Below, one piece after another: positions 34,876 to 45,813 of a stretch of DNA of 64,000 nucleotides. The DNA is taken from contig CM070700.1 of the NCBI GenBank assembly GCA_036346265.1, positions 25,779,862 through 25,843,861 of the forward strand, given 5' to 3'. Made by a program: the position numbers and the translations under genes. The notes beneath the pieces were generated by a model. The model had not been told where the DNA came from and did not search any database. It was given only the letters and a program-made list of their open reading frames with translations. This DNA comes from Melocanna baccifera. Its lineage: Eukaryota > Streptophyta > Magnoliopsida > Poales > Poaceae. Each line of letters begins with the position of its first letter. Within the stretch, counting starts at the first letter, position 1.

Positions 34876-35566
34876 CACCTGGTCGGGCCCTGCTACTCTC
34901 TCCTTTTAGTCTCTTAGCTCTGGATGTAGATGCGGCTGCAGCGCCTGCTGCTGCTCTCTTTCCAAAAGCCCCTGCAGATCTACCGCCCCTGGTGGTGGGT
35001 GGCACGCCCAAGAGCTCGATCACCTGATCTAGCTCATGGTCACGTCCAATCGTCACGCCAAGCATCTCAATCAATAGATCTCGTTCTTCGTCACGCCCCA
35101 ATACTTCAGAAGCGCCGATGACTGAACTTGTCTCTGGCATGAGCTGCACCGGCTCAGCATTGAAGCCCAAAAGACTGAGCGCTCCATCCATATCAGCCAC
35201 AGCCTTGTCGAGGCTACTCTGGGTCTCCTTTACTCTTGTTTTGCTACCGCGGATGAGACTCTTCGCAAGATCAAGAGAGGAGGATAAGACTTGACCTGCC
35301 CTGCTTCGGTCGGCGTCCTCGATCTTCTTTCGCAGCACCTGGTCATCGAACTCGCGGAGAAGGTCCTCGGCGTCGTAGGTGGTGTCCTTGAGGTGCGAGA
35401 GCAGCACCGCCAGCTCCTTGTTCTTGAACCTGCCCCACTCGGCGCAATCGATGAGGAGGCGAGCCTTGGGCAAGCTGGTCCGGAGCCGGGACAACTCGTT
35501 GGTCAGCTGGATCGCCTCGAAGATGTTGGTCCCGGCTGAGATGATCCATTGCACGGTCTCCATCAC
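34876..35566 (-). pseudogene. CNL disease-resistance gene, copy 2: truncated after the coiled coil
   Basis: The minus-strand frame from 35566 encodes MMETVQWIISAGTN, LTNELSRLRTSLPKARLLID, DTTYDAEDLLREFDDQVLRK and VLGRDEERDLLIEMLG, then VIELLGVPPTTRGGRSAGAF and a basic linker. It is clearly the paralogue of copy 1 and has an intact frame of about 230 residues. At about 34876 CNL similarity ends, before the P-loop; the open frame runs on into foreign sequence to a stop at 34838. Thus only an Rx-type coiled coil plus linker could be made. It may be a dead fragment; a CC-only protein is possible but there is no evidence of expression. Confidence 0.82.
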
Positions 35567-36379
35567 CGCCGTGGTCCTCGGCTCCTCCGGATCTTGTTCT
35601 GATGAGAGTCACCGTGAGAGAGTGAGAGAGGAGATTCTGTGGGAAGTGTACAATACTGCCGTCTGAAAAGGCAGGGCCTAAAGGTAGTGGTTTCCTGCAG
35701 CACAGAAACAAGCCCGCGTACAAGGCCATTTCGGGCGCAACTTTTCGAGGGCCGGGGCCATTACAGAGGAGTACTACATTTTCTCAAAGGAGAATTAGAG
35801 GCTAAGGGTGATCGGAATAACGATAGCTTTTGATTTTTACTGAAAAAACATTGTAGCTGGTTGAAAAAATACTGTAGCTGAGTTGGCTTATTGGGCATTA
35901 TTAAATCTAAAAAAATATAAAATAAAAGCGGCACACTAATCTAGAGCGGACGATGCAAAGGAATACGGGAAAAAAACAAAACACAAAAATACTAAAAAAT
36001 GCAAAAAAAATTTTGAATAAAAACAAAAACGCTACAGTACCAAAATCGTTACTACAGTATAAATATCGCCCATCGCCCGCGTCTGAAGCTATAATGATCG
36101 CTGCCTAAAGCAACCGTGGTTACTAACTGCGTAGTGCATATTTATGTTAGAAAGTATCAAGTCCATGAATTTGTCCAAAATATTATTTGAACTAACTATG
36201 CTCAATTTCTGTTGACACGGCAAGCCACTTCGACTAGTAAACCACTCGCTCGGGGGCAACGTCTTCTGATCTCCCTTGATGCTGCACAAAGTCAGGACCT
36301 AACCATCTACTACTCTCTGAGATTTCCTTTATACCTGTACATTGTTACAAAAATTAGTATTTGCACGTTGCGTGTGAAG
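35567..36379. other. CNL copy 2 upstream DNA and MITE-like sequence
   Basis: 35567-35660 is the shared CNL leader. 35840-36080 holds short motifs such as ACTGTAGCTG and CTACAGTA typical of hAT-like MITEs in grasses, without clear terminal repeats. No open frame of note. Confidence 0.4.
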
Positions 36380-36517
36380 AGTCGGAACATACTCTTGAAA
36401 ACTAATCTTGGTGCTAAGCTCGCTGATTTTGGTCTGGCCAGAATTTGTCGTTCTCATCTTTGGATGTCAGGTTACCACAACAACATTGGGAGTCTATCAA
36501 GGGGACCATTAGCATAA
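36380..36517 (+). pseudogene. Receptor-like kinase fragment (catalytic loop to DFG)
   Basis: The plus-strand frame reads VKSRNILLKTNLGAKLADFG and then LAR. This corresponds to the catalytic-loop Asn (KSRNILL) and the DFG motif of plant receptor-like kinases of the LRR or malectin type. The HRD motif is replaced by unrelated residues and the sequence after LAR is not kinase-like, so this is a fragment of about 30 residues. It is one of several plus-strand gene pieces between 34.3 and 38.8 kb. Confidence 0.65.
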
Positions 36518-38461
36518 TCAAAAGCAGGTAACTGTTCCATATATAACACATGCTATATTTTATGGTTCAGTAATGTGATGGTATAGAAATTCATGAATTT
36601 TCATTTACGAGCATACAGCAAACGAATAGGTTTGAATGCACTCCTTGGTTTATAAGTTAACTTATCAGTTTCAATATATGAAGCTGAAAAAACTGTTGCT
36701 TCTTCACAATTCTTCAATAATTCTTTTTGATCTTCTGGTACTTTTGTGGTCCACTTCTCATGTTAGAATCACTGACACTTAGTGTCATCTGATCCTCGTA
36801 ATATATTTGTACATAGAGGTGAATTGGGTTCTCAATCAGCTGTGAACTGTCAGAGACTACGACCTGCCGGACTTTCATTACACTATCCAAACATTATCGT
36901 ACACATGTATAGCATTGTAATTTCCTTCACATTCTTTTTGACAAGTCAGCTCAAGATTCTGGCAATATATGCTTCCCTTTTCTATCTTATTGTATATCAA
37001 TTGAAAAGTGAAAACTATTAAACCGCACCAGCATTTTTTTTACCAAATTAGATATTATATGCATGAATTCCTCCTAGTTCATTGTATGTATCTTGTATCA
37101 AAAGAAAAGAGAACACTACAAATGATGGCACGACGTGTCCCGCATATCGACATGCATCCACTGGTACCATTGAATGAAGATTAAAAAATACATCAATTAG
37201 ATCCTTAGATAATACTGAGTCACGTGATCGATCAGAAAAGCACATAAAGTAGGTACTGTTTTGGTTTTTTTAGCTGATTTTTTATTTCAACTTCTATCAA
37301 TTAATATTATTTATTACATTTATCAGTCGTAATTAAAATACATCAGCTGTAACTATAACCAAAAAAACATTCACGTAATACTTATGAAGGGCTTTTTCAT
37401 TTTAACCATCCACGATAATTATTTTTAAAAAAAATAAAATAACGCAATCAACTGGCAGCACACATGTGAATGAATCAATAAGTGCGAAATATACGACAAA
37501 AATCATTCTGGTAAATAAAGAAGAAGAAAATGGTAGATCATGGAATCTGATTTCAACGAGAAAAAAAAAAGGGGCGTGAGAGACCAACGAACGAACAAAC
37601 AAACCATGTGTTCATGAAGGAACGACAAAAATCTCCAGAACGCGCGCGGATATGCTGTATGACCTGTTTCTTGCATTCTAATTTCTTTGACCATGCTTTA
37701 TTCCATTTGGCACACAGCTATCTAGAGTTTAGGGGTGTCAAATGATCGAATACTCGGATATGGATACCGGATAAAACGGATGATAAATATATGATTGACA
37801 CTCTTTTAAGTCTTAATATATCGAATATGAATCAAATAATCTGGATATGAATACTAGATAAAACGGATAATTCGGATGTGATTGACACCTCTAGTTCAGA
37901 GGAGCCAACAAACAAAACATGTGTTCAAGAAGGACCCTAAATCTCTTATATGGGGTAAACCTCCCAAAGCTGTTGGGGGAAAGCTACTTGCATCTGGCTA
38001 CTGGTAAGATACACATAGATGTGTGAACACGTGCATGTTCTCTCCTTAGTTAACCAGTTAATCTGTATATATTGTGTTCTGAAGTGTGTGCTGTGGACTA
38101 CTTCAACAGCATAGTGTGGAAAAAAATTAAGAGCCCACATACACTTTTTTGTCTAAAGATTTGGTTGGTCATTGTTAGTTGAAATAAGGAAAAGTGCAAG
38201 AACAGCAAATGTAGGTGAGTAGGTAAGCAGCCAATACAAATGTGATGAATTTCTTCCGAGTTGTGCACCTAACTGGTGTTTATCACAGCTGTAACAAGTT
38301 TGGGTAGTGTACCTATATCATTTATTTAATCATTGCATTTTTACAGAACAGTGTTTTTTCTAGATATGTTCAAACTTTGAATGCTTCCTTCTCTCTTGAG
38401 AGTAATCATGCTTGTTAAGTACTGTTTTGATTGTAAAATAACGAATCCTTCCTCCGATATA
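36518..38461. other. AT-rich intergenic sequence
   Basis: About 1.9 kb without coding potential. A tract at 37735-37895 contains near-repeats of GGATATGGATACCGGATAAA and GGATATGAATACTAGATAAA, about 100 bp apart. Nothing else is supported. Confidence 0.5.
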
Positions 38462-38766
38462 GGGGGCATTGCAAGGCACTGTAATTACCTTGGAGATCCA
38501 CTGCTAGCACTTTCATTCAGTCTGCCTTGCGGAGCCAGGTGTCTGATCATCCTCTGACATAATTCTCTTATCCAATCAAGTATGAATAACCTTAAACCAC
38601 CCTTTTGTTGCAGTTCTGTGATCCCATACTTCTACCCCATCTACCTGCTCATCTTGCTGGTATGGAGGGAAAGAAGAGATGAAGCAAGGTGCTCACAGAA
38701 ATACAAGGATATCTGGGTAGAATACTGCAAGCTTGTGCCGTGGAGGATCCTTCCTTATGTGAACTA
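38462..38766 (+). pseudogene. FK: Delta14-sterol reductase (FACKEL), last two exons only
   Basis: Exon 38462-38536 reads GIARHCNYLGDPLLALSFSL PCGA and ends at a gt donor. Exon 38613-38766 begins after tttgttgcag and reads SSVIPYFYPIYLLILLVWRE, then RRDEARCSQKYKDIWVEYCK and LVPWRILPYVN before the stop. The exons join in frame (intron 38537-38612). These are the conserved C-terminal residues of plant sterol C-14 reductase, an ER membrane enzyme of sterol synthesis, including a membrane segment and RRDEARCSQKY. No upstream exon appears within 2 kb, so this is most likely a gene fragment and not a working gene. The 3' flank (to about 39170) could be its untranslated region. Confidence 0.85.
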
Positions 38767-39668
38767 ATCAGAAGGAATTGCCATGAAGTTGCATCACTGT
38801 AGAGCCTAGAGCAGAGGATCTTAGGCTAGTTAATCAATCTTATTGGTCTCCAGATATCTCTGAACCATAGTCGTATTTTTGTAAACTATGAACATGTAAA
38901 TTCGCAAGTGTTTGTTGTTCTCGGATATCCATCATCCATGTTCAAAAATCAAGTACATCTTTCGTTGAAAAAGAAAGTGATGTCAATTGTCATTGGGCGT
39001 CACATTCTCGAGAAAACTACAGATAAAAGCAAACCCTGTACTCTAACTGCTATTGACACAAAATGTGTGTCGTCCGATAGCGGCATGGTGGAGATGTGGT
39101 CTTGCCTTAAGTTAGGGTTGGTGTCCACTGACTATGATCGCTACATGAAAAAGTTATAGGCTTGTTTTTTGTCCTCCCTTTCTCTCAATTTGCTCCTGCT
39201 GGTTTAATCAAAGGGGAAAAAACATATAGATAAATGTGTGTGAGAGGGGGTGTTGGTGAGCAGGCACAAGTTGAATTAGTAGGGCAGATTAGGCTGGAAC
39301 ATAATGGCTGGTTTTTTTTATTGGTTTTGCTGTTTATAGTTTTGATTTTTGTATAGTAACTAACTTTTAAACGGTATGTTTTTTTAAAAGCATGATTTAC
39401 ATGTCGATTATAGAAGATATTGTGTTAACTTAAGGTTTACCCATCAAAATCATATGTAATTGTCTCTCTCTTTATACTCTCTTACATATAGTTAGAATTA
39501 AAAAAATTATAAATCATAGCATAGAAAAACCCATCCACTAATATGGACTAGTTGAAACGAGCTTGATGGTGATGGTCATCAGGTAGGCTTGCCCAGCAGC
39601 CTGAGATGGTGATGGTCGTGCCCCCAGTAATCCAGGCCCTATTGAACCTGTCCAGGGATCACGCCATT
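38767..39668. other. Possible FK 3' flank, then intergenic
   Basis: 38767-39200 follows the FK stop and could be its 3' untranslated sequence. The frame 38908-39159 is short and unmatched. 39200-39650 is AT-rich without features. The last 14 bases (39655-39668) are the left target duplication of the LINE insertion. Confidence 0.5.
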
Positions 39669-39802
39669 AGAGTGCTTGTTTCTTTTGGTTCATTTGGGTT
39701 GTGTGTATCTTGGTTATGCAGAGGTCGGGAATTGTTTTTAGGGTTTTGTATCTGCTCAATGTAAAACTTTGAAGTAATAAAATTTTCTTTATCGAAAAAA
39801 AA
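39669..39802 (+). mobile_element. Very short, 5'-truncated LINE copy with poly-A and 14-bp duplication
   Basis: 134 bp ending in TTTATCGAAAAAAAA, the usual 3' end of grass LINEs. It is flanked by an exact 14-bp target duplication GGGATCACGCCATT (39655-39668 and 39803-39816). The duplication and A tail show insertion by target-primed reverse transcription on the plus strand. It sits in the decayed copia element. Confidence 0.8.
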
Positions 39803-39816
39803 GGGATCACGCCATT

Positions 39817-40500
39817 GACTGCTGAGCCAAGGTGCAGACCATGGCGGATAGCTGAGAACCCAGCCATGCCCAGTGCGTCCTCCATTTGAGGCACCACAGC
39901 CTCGTCCTCTATTCATACCACGGTGGCCATAGTTGCTGGTGCCGCGCTCGTAGCTTCGTTCCACGATCGCCGCGATCACCGCGCGCACTGCAATTTCCAG
40001 CGGCATCAGCGCTACTGCCCATAACGCCTGCAGCCAGGAGAGCAGCTGCAGCGACATTACGAGCTGTGGCAACCTGATCCGTCTCCTCAAGAAAAAGGTA
40101 CCCACGAGCTTGCATGAAGGTCGGAAATGGTTACTGCATGGGCAGTATGGTCTTGAGCGTTGCATACTTGGGACTAAGGCCACAGATCAGTTGAAGCACA
40201 AGAGCTTTCTCAGAGATAGGTTGGTCGCAGTTGGCAAAAGCATCTGCAAGGGTTTTCAATCGACGAATGACAGTAGGTGGAAACAGACAAATCACATTGC
40301 ACAAGAGCATGAAAATCGGCCTCCAGATGCACCGCACGACTCATTTTATTGTCCCGAAAGAGTTGCTCCAGCTTGATCCATGTGCCGTAGGCGGTGGAGT
40401 CGTCTTCCATGACAATGCCTCGGAGATCGTGACATAGATCCATGCGAGGACCGGAGAAGCTAAGTTGTCGCAGATCCTGTATATGCGGAACGGTTGCAGA
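39817..40500 (-). pseudogene. Ty1/copia gag remnant (UBN2 type), frameshifted
   Basis: Minus-strand blocks in different frames: MDLCHDLRGIVMEDDSTAYG with TWIKLEQLFRDNKMSRAVHL (40443-40330), LADAFANCDQPISEKALVLQ with LICGLSPKYATLKTILPM (40255-40131), and YLFLEETDQVATARNVAAAA (40115-40000). These are successive parts of the gag (UBN2) region of a copia polyprotein. Frameshifts separate them and no zinc knuckle or pol is seen. The downstream end is interrupted by the small LINE insertion. Confidence 0.75.
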
Positions 40501-41277
40501 GAGACTCGGAAGCTTCAGAGGACTCGTCAGGTGGAGATCCTGCCATCGACGATCCTACAGATTCCTGTTGCGCAGACAAAGAACATGTCCTGAATCTGGT
40601 GCTGGTGCAAGCCTAGGACGCAAGGCGTCGTTAGTCGTGACATACTGCAGGAAGAAGATGGAACTGGATGGAATTCTCATCGTGGAAATTACGAACCAAC
40701 AGTTGATCCAATCATGCAGGTCATGTGAGTGGCGAAGATGTACTTTTCGGTGGAGCACTCACGTTTGGATCCGGTCATGGTTCATTCTTGTGGGGAATCA
40801 AACATGTGCAGTGACCGATGAGTGTGAGGTCATGCAAGCAAAATCAAAAGGAATGTATAGATGGCATGCCCATCCCATCCTATCCATCCGCCGCGTTACC
40901 CACCCAGAAAAGGAGACACACTCCTCGCTAACGCCTTCTTCCCAGATAAAACAGGGAGTTACTTTTCTCACTCAGTTACACACATATCTTTTTTTTTTTT
41001 TATCACTCATATCTTTTTTTAAAATTATTTTTTTCAGCTACTACTATTTAATTTTTAAAGTTACTTCTTTTCTTATCATGACCAAAAGCTATGAGGTGTG
41101 GTCAAAAAAGAAAGGTCGTGAATCTGGTGCCGACATACGTGCAAGCCTAGGACGTACGCAATGTGTGGTGAGTCGTGACGGCAAATGACGAAGCAAGAGC
41201 TGATATGATCAGGCACCAACCAATTCTTTATACATGAATTGGATGCAAATGACGAAGCAAGAGTCGTGAGTGCCACC
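40501..41277. other. Unassigned sequence next to the copia gag remnant
   Basis: Includes a long plus-strand frame (40442-41188) that is antisense to the gag at its start and low-complexity (T-rich, 40985-41070) later, so it is not accepted. A CTAGGACG-containing block recurs at about 40609-40625 and 41144-41157. The final five bases CCACC (41273-41277) are the left duplication of element B. Confidence 0.4.
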
Positions 41278-42839
41278 TGGTATAAATATTATATGTATAT
41301 CGAAGAGATCTAATGGATAATATATACAACGAATAAGAGAATATTATAGAGAAATATATCATATACGGATAAGAAAATCTAGTCATGTAAGAAAACAGCA
41401 TAATCAATCTTTATATCTCTAATACCATTAACACCCCTCTTCAAATGTAAAACGTATGCAATAGTATTGCATTTAAAAAGAGTTGTCATTAAAATAGTAA
41501 AAATCCGAAGTCCGAATCTTAATGATGTCGTCGTACCGTTCAGCACTTGAAAAATACTATCAAATCAAGTCGAAGAGGAATAGATAAAAGTATGGCGGCG
41601 TATATCAAAGTCCAAGACGGCGGCGACGCAATGCATAAGGTGCAAGAGAAGCGCAGCGGCTTTAGAAACTCGAGGCTGCGGCTAGAGAAGCGGTGGCGTC
41701 ATAAAGACTTCTACGATCTGCACGTGACTCAGAGAGAAGAGCGGCGGCTATGATCATGCAAAATAAAATTCCTATACTTTTTGACTGACAATAAATTTGT
41801 GGACCCATATAGCCTAAACGAACTGAAAAAGTAGAGACTACGGATTTAGAATAGACACAAATGGAAGACTCAAAACGAAACTTGTCTGGCACACAGACTA
41901 TTTTTTTGAAGACTCCTAAAGGCAAAAGCAAGGGAATGTGATCATAAAGGAGAAATAGCCAAACGCCCCCATGTCTCAGCGCTCATCCGCGACTCTCTCA
42001 TCCGCCGCCAGGATGAACTGACAAGAGGATATCGAGGTCGCTCTTCGAGGAGCCGTCGGACTACACGGCTGTCAGCGTTGTGCTATGCCAAGTACGACGA
42101 CGACCTGGCCTTCTTCCGCCGCAAGAAGCTGCACGCGAAGGTGGCGTTCTTGGCCTTGGACGGGGGTGCATGGCATGGAAACCGAAGGCGTGGATGGGGT
42201 ACTTGGGGTGGATGGTCTCCCGGAAGATGGTGCGATTGTCGCCGTTGGAGATAAGGATGCCCACACGGCACTTCTCCTCCTCCCGTCGCCCTTCCAATAT
42301 CTGGACGGCCATGTTCAAGGCCGGGAACAGCTTGGTGCCACCGCTGACCGCCAGCGACTGCACCTTCCTACTGGCAGCGCACCGACCATCGATGGACATA
42401 TGCAGGAGGCCGATGGGGTCAGCGACGAACGAGTGGAACGGCACGATGGCGAGGCAATCCTCCGCGCCGAGCCTCCCGATGACGAGATCCATGGCCTTCT
42501 TGAGCAGATCCAGCCTCTTGGACCGTGTGGCGCTGGAGCAACCGCAGCTGATGTCGAGCAGCGTGACGAGGTCGACAGGGACGCGGGAGAAAAAGTGGCC
42601 GTCCCTAGGAGGGAAGATCGATCCTCCTGGGGGCAGCAACAGTGGAAGTAGATCAAGATCGAGATTAGAGTTTTAACCTAAACTCTGATACCATGTTATA
42701 AATATTATGTATATATTGAAGAGACCCAATAGGTAATATATATAGAAAGTATAAAAAATATATACCAACACGGATAAGAAAACCTACATATAAAAAAACA
42801 GCATAAGCAATCCTATTATTTATCTAATACCATTTAACA
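41278..42839 (-). mobile_element. Small non-autonomous copia element B with captured vWA gene piece, duplication CCACC
   Basis: Complete 1562-bp element. The left (3') LTR is 41278-41433; the right (5') LTR is 42694-42839, TGTT...AACA on both strands. An exact CCACC duplication flanks it (41273-41277 and 42840-42844). The primer site (TGGTATCAGAG on the minus strand) touches the right LTR. The leader after it matches the leader of element A (15963). The internal region lacks gag and pol and instead holds a vWA-domain gene fragment in sense. The right border is 132 bp upstream of the ADT start codon. Confidence 0.9.
42061..42639 (-). pseudogene. Captured vWA-domain (RING/vWA E3 ligase-type) gene fragment in element B
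   Basis: The minus-strand frame reads VPVDLVTLLDISCG, then KRLDLLKKAMDLVIGRLGAE, DCLAIVPFHSFVADPIGLLH, SGGTKLFPALNMAVQILEGR and CRVGILISNGDNRT. This matches the von Willebrand A domain of plant RING-finger/vWA proteins (WAV3-like), whose metal site is normally D.SGSM; here it reads DISCGCS, so the site is altered. The segment after HAFGFHAMH diverges. About 150 residues of a roughly 600-700 residue protein are present, no RING finger, no introns. On the plus strand, 42085-42165 can also be read as a protein-like KYDDDLAFFRRKKLHAKVAF; a second captured piece is possible but unproven. Confidence 0.78.
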
Positions 42840-42971
42840 CCACCAACCATTCATGTATAAAGCCGGCACGGCGGTCTCTCTTCTCCAGCTCGGAAGGAGG
42901 GAGAGAGCAGCCCGCCCGCCTCCCTCTCTCGTCAGGCAGAGCAGAGCAGGCTACCAGCCGCATCCCATCCC

Positions 42972-43721
42972 ATGGAAGCCGCCGCGGCGCCGACGCCCGC
43001 CATCCAGAAACCGGCCTTCGCGTGGATGCGCACCGCGCGCCGCCCGCCGTGCGCGAGCCGCGCCGACTGGCAGACCAGGTGCGTCATTCTCGCAAGCAAC
43101 ACCAACCACCATCACAGCAGCTCCTCCCACGCCGACGCCAATGACCGCCCGCCCCCGCCAGCGCCCAAGCTGTACGAGCACAAGAGTGGTAGGCCTGCCG
43201 CCGCGGCGGCGCTGGATCTGGTGCCCGTGTCCAACCTGCCGCGGCCGCTGAGCATCAGCGACCTGTCGCCGGCGCCGATGCACGGCAGCCAGCTGCGGGT
43301 GGCGTACCAGGGGGTTCCCGGCGCCTACAGCGAGGCCGCCGCCGCCAAGGCCTACCCGGGCTGCGACGCCATCCCCTGCGACCAATTCGAGGTCGCCTTC
43401 CAGGCCGTCGAGCTCTGGATCTCCGACCGCGCCGTCCTCCCCGTCGAGAACTCCCTCGGCGGTAGCATCCACCGCAACTACGACCTCCTCCTACGCCACC
43501 GTCTCCACATCGTAGGGGAGGTCCAGCTACCCGTCCACCACTGCCTCCTCGCGCTCGCGGGCGTCCGCAAGGAGCTCCTTACCCGCGTCATCTCCCACCC
43601 ACAGGCTCTCGCCCAGTGCGAGCTCACCCTCAACGCCATGGGTCTCAACGTCGCCCGCGAGGCCTTCGACGACACCGCGGGCGCCGCCGAGCACGTCGCC
43701 GCGGGCACGCTCCGCGACACC

Positions 43722-43753
<32 letters not shown>

Positions 43754-44231
43754 CTACGGCCTCCAGGTCCTCGCCGACGGCATCCAGGACGACGCCGGCA
43801 ACGTGACGCGCTTCGTCATGCTCGCGCGGGAGCCCATCATCCCGCGCACCGACAGGCCATTCAAGACCAGCATCGTCTTCGCGCACGACAGGGAGGGCAC
43901 CTCCGTGCTCTTCAAGGTGCTCTCGGCCTTCGCCTTCCGGGACATCATCCTCACCAAGATCGAGAGCCGGCCGCACCGCCACCGCCCCATCCGGCTCGTC
44001 GACGACGCCAACGTCGGCACGGCCAAGCACTTCGAGTACATGTTCTACATCGACTTCCAGGCGTCCATGGCCGACGCGCGCGCGCAGAACGCGCTCGCCG
44101 AGATCCAGGAGTTCACATCCTTCCTCAGGGTGCTCGGCAGCTACCCCATGGACATGACGCCATGGGACACCGGATCAAGCTCCTCACAAATGGCCAAGGG
44201 CATGGACAGTAACAACAATACCTTGCAGTAA
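42972..44231 (+). CDS. ADT: Arogenate/prephenate dehydratase, chloroplast-targeted, intronless
   Basis: 419 residues in one exon. Residues 1 to about 105 are Ala/Arg/Ser/Pro-rich and look like a chloroplast transit peptide. The dehydratase domain follows (about 108-290) with RVAYQGVPGAYSEAAA, LPVENSLGGSIHRNYDLL, SHPQALAQCE and the catalytic-type NVTRFVML. A C-terminal ACT domain (about 300-395) has GTSVLFKVLSAFAFRDI and KIESRPHRHRP, where phenylalanine binds in the family. The enzyme turns arogenate (or prephenate) into phenylalanine (or phenylpyruvate) in plastids. The first in-frame ATG fits the family N-terminus. A poly-A-like GAATAAA lies at 44456. The promoter is cut short by element B, 132 bp upstream. 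Length and all key motifs indicate an intact gene. Which grass ADT paralogue this is cannot be decided here. Confidence 0.95.
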
Positions 44232-45813
44232 TTGAGGCTTCTTAATCAGTTGCTCTGCAGATTACTGTGGCTGTGACGAGTTTGCTTGCTTGCCCTGCTC
44301 GTCAGACAAAAGCCATCAGCGGCAGCGGCAGCAGCTGCTTAGAAGAGGAATGTTGGTTGGTTCGCTGTTTTCTTTAGGGGATTGGATGATGATGCTCGTC
44401 ACTTGATGATGATGCTCTCCTAGCTGCTGCTTTTTGTTTTCCTTGAGTTTTTGTGAATAAATTTGGAGAAACGGCCAAGTGAAATACTAGATCTTCCTTC
44501 CCTGGCCGGTGCTATCTACTACTGTTTGGTTGGCCTCAGCGATTCACGTGACACCTTGGTGTGTTCCGCTTTCTTTGGAGTAGATGCATGACCTCGAAGC
44601 AGTAACTAGCTTGTTGTCTGTCTGGGATTGGGATTGGGATTGGGATTGCCATTTTGGGAGGATTCGAGGTTGGTTGGTTGAGATGAGTTTGCAAGGGTTG
44701 ACCCAACCTGGTAGGTGGCGTCGTCATCGTTCGTTACAAGTGGCCAATTCGCATGCAGTAAAGTAAACATTCGTCTCGTCACAGCCAAAGTGGGTTAATT
44801 TTGTTGTTTGGCGGTAGTGTGTAGAAATCACCTTAATTTGACCGTACCTCACGGTCACCAGGTTAGACTTCCTTCTGCTGGGCGGCTGCTTTCTCTTCTG
44901 ATCCAGCCTGGCTGTGGTATGTCGAACCCAACCACTCGTACGCAAAACGAAAGCACCGGCCTGACAAGTCCCTAGTGTTTATTAGGTAGGATTTGAGGCC
45001 ACAGGGGCATGCTTGCTGGCACGTTTCTTCCCACATAAAAACAGATGGAAAGCGAACAAACTAATCAGGAAAAAGGTAAAAGTGAAAAGTCCAGATTTAT
45101 GACATCTAGTACTCCACTAATTAGCGCAAATAAGAATCTGGTTCTGCAAAGATCTCACTCAGATCAATCATCCACCCAAGGAGTTCCCTGCTCACAGCAT
45201 TGCATCAGGTCCAACAGCACGCAAGCAATAACTAGTTTAATTCGGTCTCATGATGTTCTATTATCAGTTTCTTACGTACAAAAATCTCTAGTTCTCAGAA
45301 GATGAGAGAAGGGTTGTCGACAACAGCAGTAATTCAATGGCGGCGTCACCTTGTTTTTTTCTCCTTGTAAAATAAAATACACTCCTTTTAACATACAAGA
45401 CCTTCTATGAACAAAAAGATCATCTCCTTTGATGGAACCAAACATAACCCCCACAGCCCATAAAATTTGGATTCGTCAGGATTACCAATTGACATGGGCA
45501 CATGGCCGAAGTGGATTGTGAATTTATTCCTTGTGTAAGCATCTTTCTACAGGATAGATCGTTAGGTTGAGGGATGACTTCAAACATTTGCCCAAAATTT
45601 GCTGATGCAGCACGTCGGCTTCACGCTAATCCACCTACATGTCATCACCCCCTTAGCGTCATTTCTGCTGCTGCTGTGCATCGCCCTTACGCAATACCTG
45701 CCTCCATGATGCCATCATTTTAGCTGCTGCTGAGCACCAACGTCATGTCTACCACCTCAATGTCATCACTCGAGCTGTTGCTGCTGCTTCTGCTGCTGTG
45801 TATGACAATCATG
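44232..45813. other. Intergenic region between ADT and the PCF11-like gene
   Basis: Contains the ADT 3' flank with GAATAAA (44456) and a four-fold TGGGAT microsatellite (44623-44648). CTG-rich sequence at 45665-45805 lies in the 3' flank of the convergent PCF11-like gene. No gene is supported; short frames here are chance. Confidence 0.6.

Noticed and set aside
40442..41188. 248-residue plus-strand frame
   Set aside because: Starts antisense to copia gag and runs through T-rich low-complexity DNA; no domain.
42080..42676. 198-residue plus-strand frame over the vWA fragment
   Set aside because: Antisense of the recognisable vWA domain; only 42085-42165 looks protein-like, too little to call.
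43527..44030. Minus-strand frames inside ADT
   Set aside because: Mirror frames of a GC-rich coding sequence.
44623..44648. Telomere-like TGGGAT repeats
   Set aside because: Only four units and not the plant telomere unit TTTAGGG; a simple microsatellite.
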